DNA of 64,000 nucleotides from Bradyrhizobium nivariense. Its GTDB lineage: Bacteria; Pseudomonadota; Alphaproteobacteria; Rhizobiales; Xanthobacteraceae. The stretch is from the NCBI RefSeq assembly GCF_029846715.1, contig NZ_JARVWW010000038.1, forward strand, positions 1-64,000, written 5' to 3'. This document shows positions 63,030 through 64,000 of this stretch, one piece after another. Positions within the stretch are counted from its first letter, which is position 1. Each line of letters begins with the position of its first letter. The translations under genes were made by a program, and so were the position numbers. The notes under the pieces were generated by a model. The model was not told the DNA's origin. It was given only the letters and a program-made list of their open reading frames with translations, and searched no databases.

Positions 63030-64000
63030 ATGTCCGTGGCGAGCGCGGTACGAGAAATCCCGAAACTCAGAGCAATCAGCCGCGTCACCAAATCCGCATC
63101 GCGGACGAGCGATATGTGCGAATCTCAAAGACTTAGCGAACTGGTTGGCGACATCTACGATGCTGCGCTCGATCCCGAAAAGTGGATCGGCGTGCTCGCG
63201 AAAATTGTCGACTTCGCTGGAGGGCGAGCTGGCGCTCTTGCGATCAAGGATCCTGCGAGCGAGCTCATCGAGGCCCGCTATCAGTTCGGTGTCGATCCCG
63301 ATTACATGCAAGCTTATACGGAGACGTATTCGAAATTTTGTCCGCTCACGGGCGTGCCCTTCTTTGGCGTCGGAGAGATCGTAAGCCTTCCGGATCTTGT
63401 GCCCTATGAAGAATATCGCCGGGGGTGCTTCTATCAGGAATGGGCGCGGCCCCAGGGCTGGATCGACGTTGCAAGTGCCGTGCTCGAGAAGTCGGCGACA
63501 GGTTGTGCGTTTCTCGGCATTGTCCGCGGCGAGGCAGCCGGCATGGTCGACAACGAGATGCGCCGGCGTACTGCCGTCATCGCGCCTCATGTCCGCCGGG
63601 CAATCCTTATCGGCAAGGCGATCCAGTTCAAGCGCACCGAAACGGCAGCGTTCACCGAAACCTTCGATGGACTCGCTGCCGGAATGTTTCTCGTGGATGG
63701 TCGCGGGCAGATCGTCCACGCAAATGTAGCCGGGCGCGCCATGCTCGGCGCGGGTGATTTCCTGCGTTCAATCAGGGGCCAGCTCGTCGCAGGCGATGCG
63801 CAGGCCAACCAGGCCTTGCGCGAGATATTTGCCGCTGCCGAGCAGGGCAACGCCGCTCTTGGCGTCAAGGGCATTGCCTTGCCGCTGACGGCGCATGACG
63901 GCGAGCGCTACGTTGCTCACGTGCTGCCTTTGACTTCGGGCGCGCGCCGCGGCGCCGGAATTAGCTACACCGCGACCGCGGCGGTGTTCGTCCGCAAGGC
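63030..64000 (+). CDS. LuxR-like regulator, partial (runs off the window)
   Basis: The frame is open to the last base, about 323 codons. From residue 29 it reads MCESQRLSELVGDIYDAALD, PEKWIGVLAKIVDF, then CPLTGVPFFGVGEIVSLPDL and a PAS-like part (FDGLAAGMFLVDGRGQIVHA). This N-terminal plan is typical of a group of LuxR-type HTH regulators in Bradyrhizobium, with the HTH at the C-terminus beyond this window; the HTH itself is not visible. ATG 63030 has AGGAG very close; ATG 63114 gives the more usual family N-terminus. Confidence 0.65.
   Translation, partial: MSVASAVREIPKLRAISRVTKSASRTSDMCESQRLSELVGDIYDAALDPEKWIGVLAKIVDFAGGRAGALAIKDPASELIEARYQFGVDPDYMQAYTETYSKFCPLTGVPFFGVGEIVSLPDLVPYEEYRRGCFYQEWARPQGWIDVASAVLEKSATGCAFLGIVRGEAAGMVDNEMRRRTAVIAPHVRRAILIGKAIQFKRTETAAFTETFDGLAAGMFLVDGRGQIVHANVAGRAMLGAGDFLRSIRGQLVAGDAQANQALREIFAAAEQGNAALGVKGIALPLTAHDGERYVAHVLPLTSGARRGAGISYTATAAVFVRK

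Overview
The window is a high-GC alphaproteobacterial chromosome segment, most likely from Bradyrhizobium or a close relative. The evidence is an elongator tRNA-Met of rhizobial type, a PmtA-type phospholipid methyltransferase, an RpoH-like sigma factor, FixJ-type regulators, many short secreted proteins of the kind common in that genus, and dispersed palindromic repeats. All product names are read from motifs and remembered family patterns; no database search was run.

Layout. 0-4.4 kb: pmtA, a tRNA, a toxin-antitoxin pair, repeat-derived DNA and small secreted proteins. 4.9-13.2 kb: an OmpR-type two-component pair, an RpoH paralogue and a first RND efflux operon ending in a low-complexity secreted protein. 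13.3-14.5 kb: three small secreted proteins. 14.8-17.0 kb: anchored catalase-like peroxidase, cytochrome b561 and Dps. 17.2-25.8 kb: HdeD, FdhD, a DUF1275 protein, cytochrome bd oxidase, a bicupin oxalate decarboxylase and a YdeP-type molybdoenzyme. 25.8-34 kb (minus strand): a sensor kinase, a hot-dog thioesterase and a second RND operon, again with a low-complexity secreted protein. 34.3-42.3 kb: an alpha/beta hydrolase and a full malonate decarboxylase operon (mdcACDEGBFH). 42.3-47.1 kb: a probable small RNA with C-rich loops, two response regulators, a frameshifted kinase and an AraC regulator. 47-64 kb: a gene-poor accessory zone of small lineage-specific proteins, a Crp-type regulator, frameshifted genes, a 1185-residue autotransporter, a secreted protein inside a 60-bp inverted repeat beside an IS630 remnant, and the start of a regulator that runs off the window.

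Taken together, 14.8-42 kb looks like a stress and acid-tolerance island. Oxalate decarboxylase yields formate, a YdeP/FdhF-type enzyme with its FdhD sulfurtransferase could act on formate or a related substrate, bd oxidase could accept the electrons, HdeD is an acid-stress membrane protein, and malonate decarboxylase is a second proton-consuming decarboxylation. The most unusual signals are the small RNA candidate at 42.3 kb, the pairing of each RND operon with a repeat-bearing secreted protein, the inverted repeat around the 61.4 kb gene, and three apparent single-base deletions between 45 and 55 kb.
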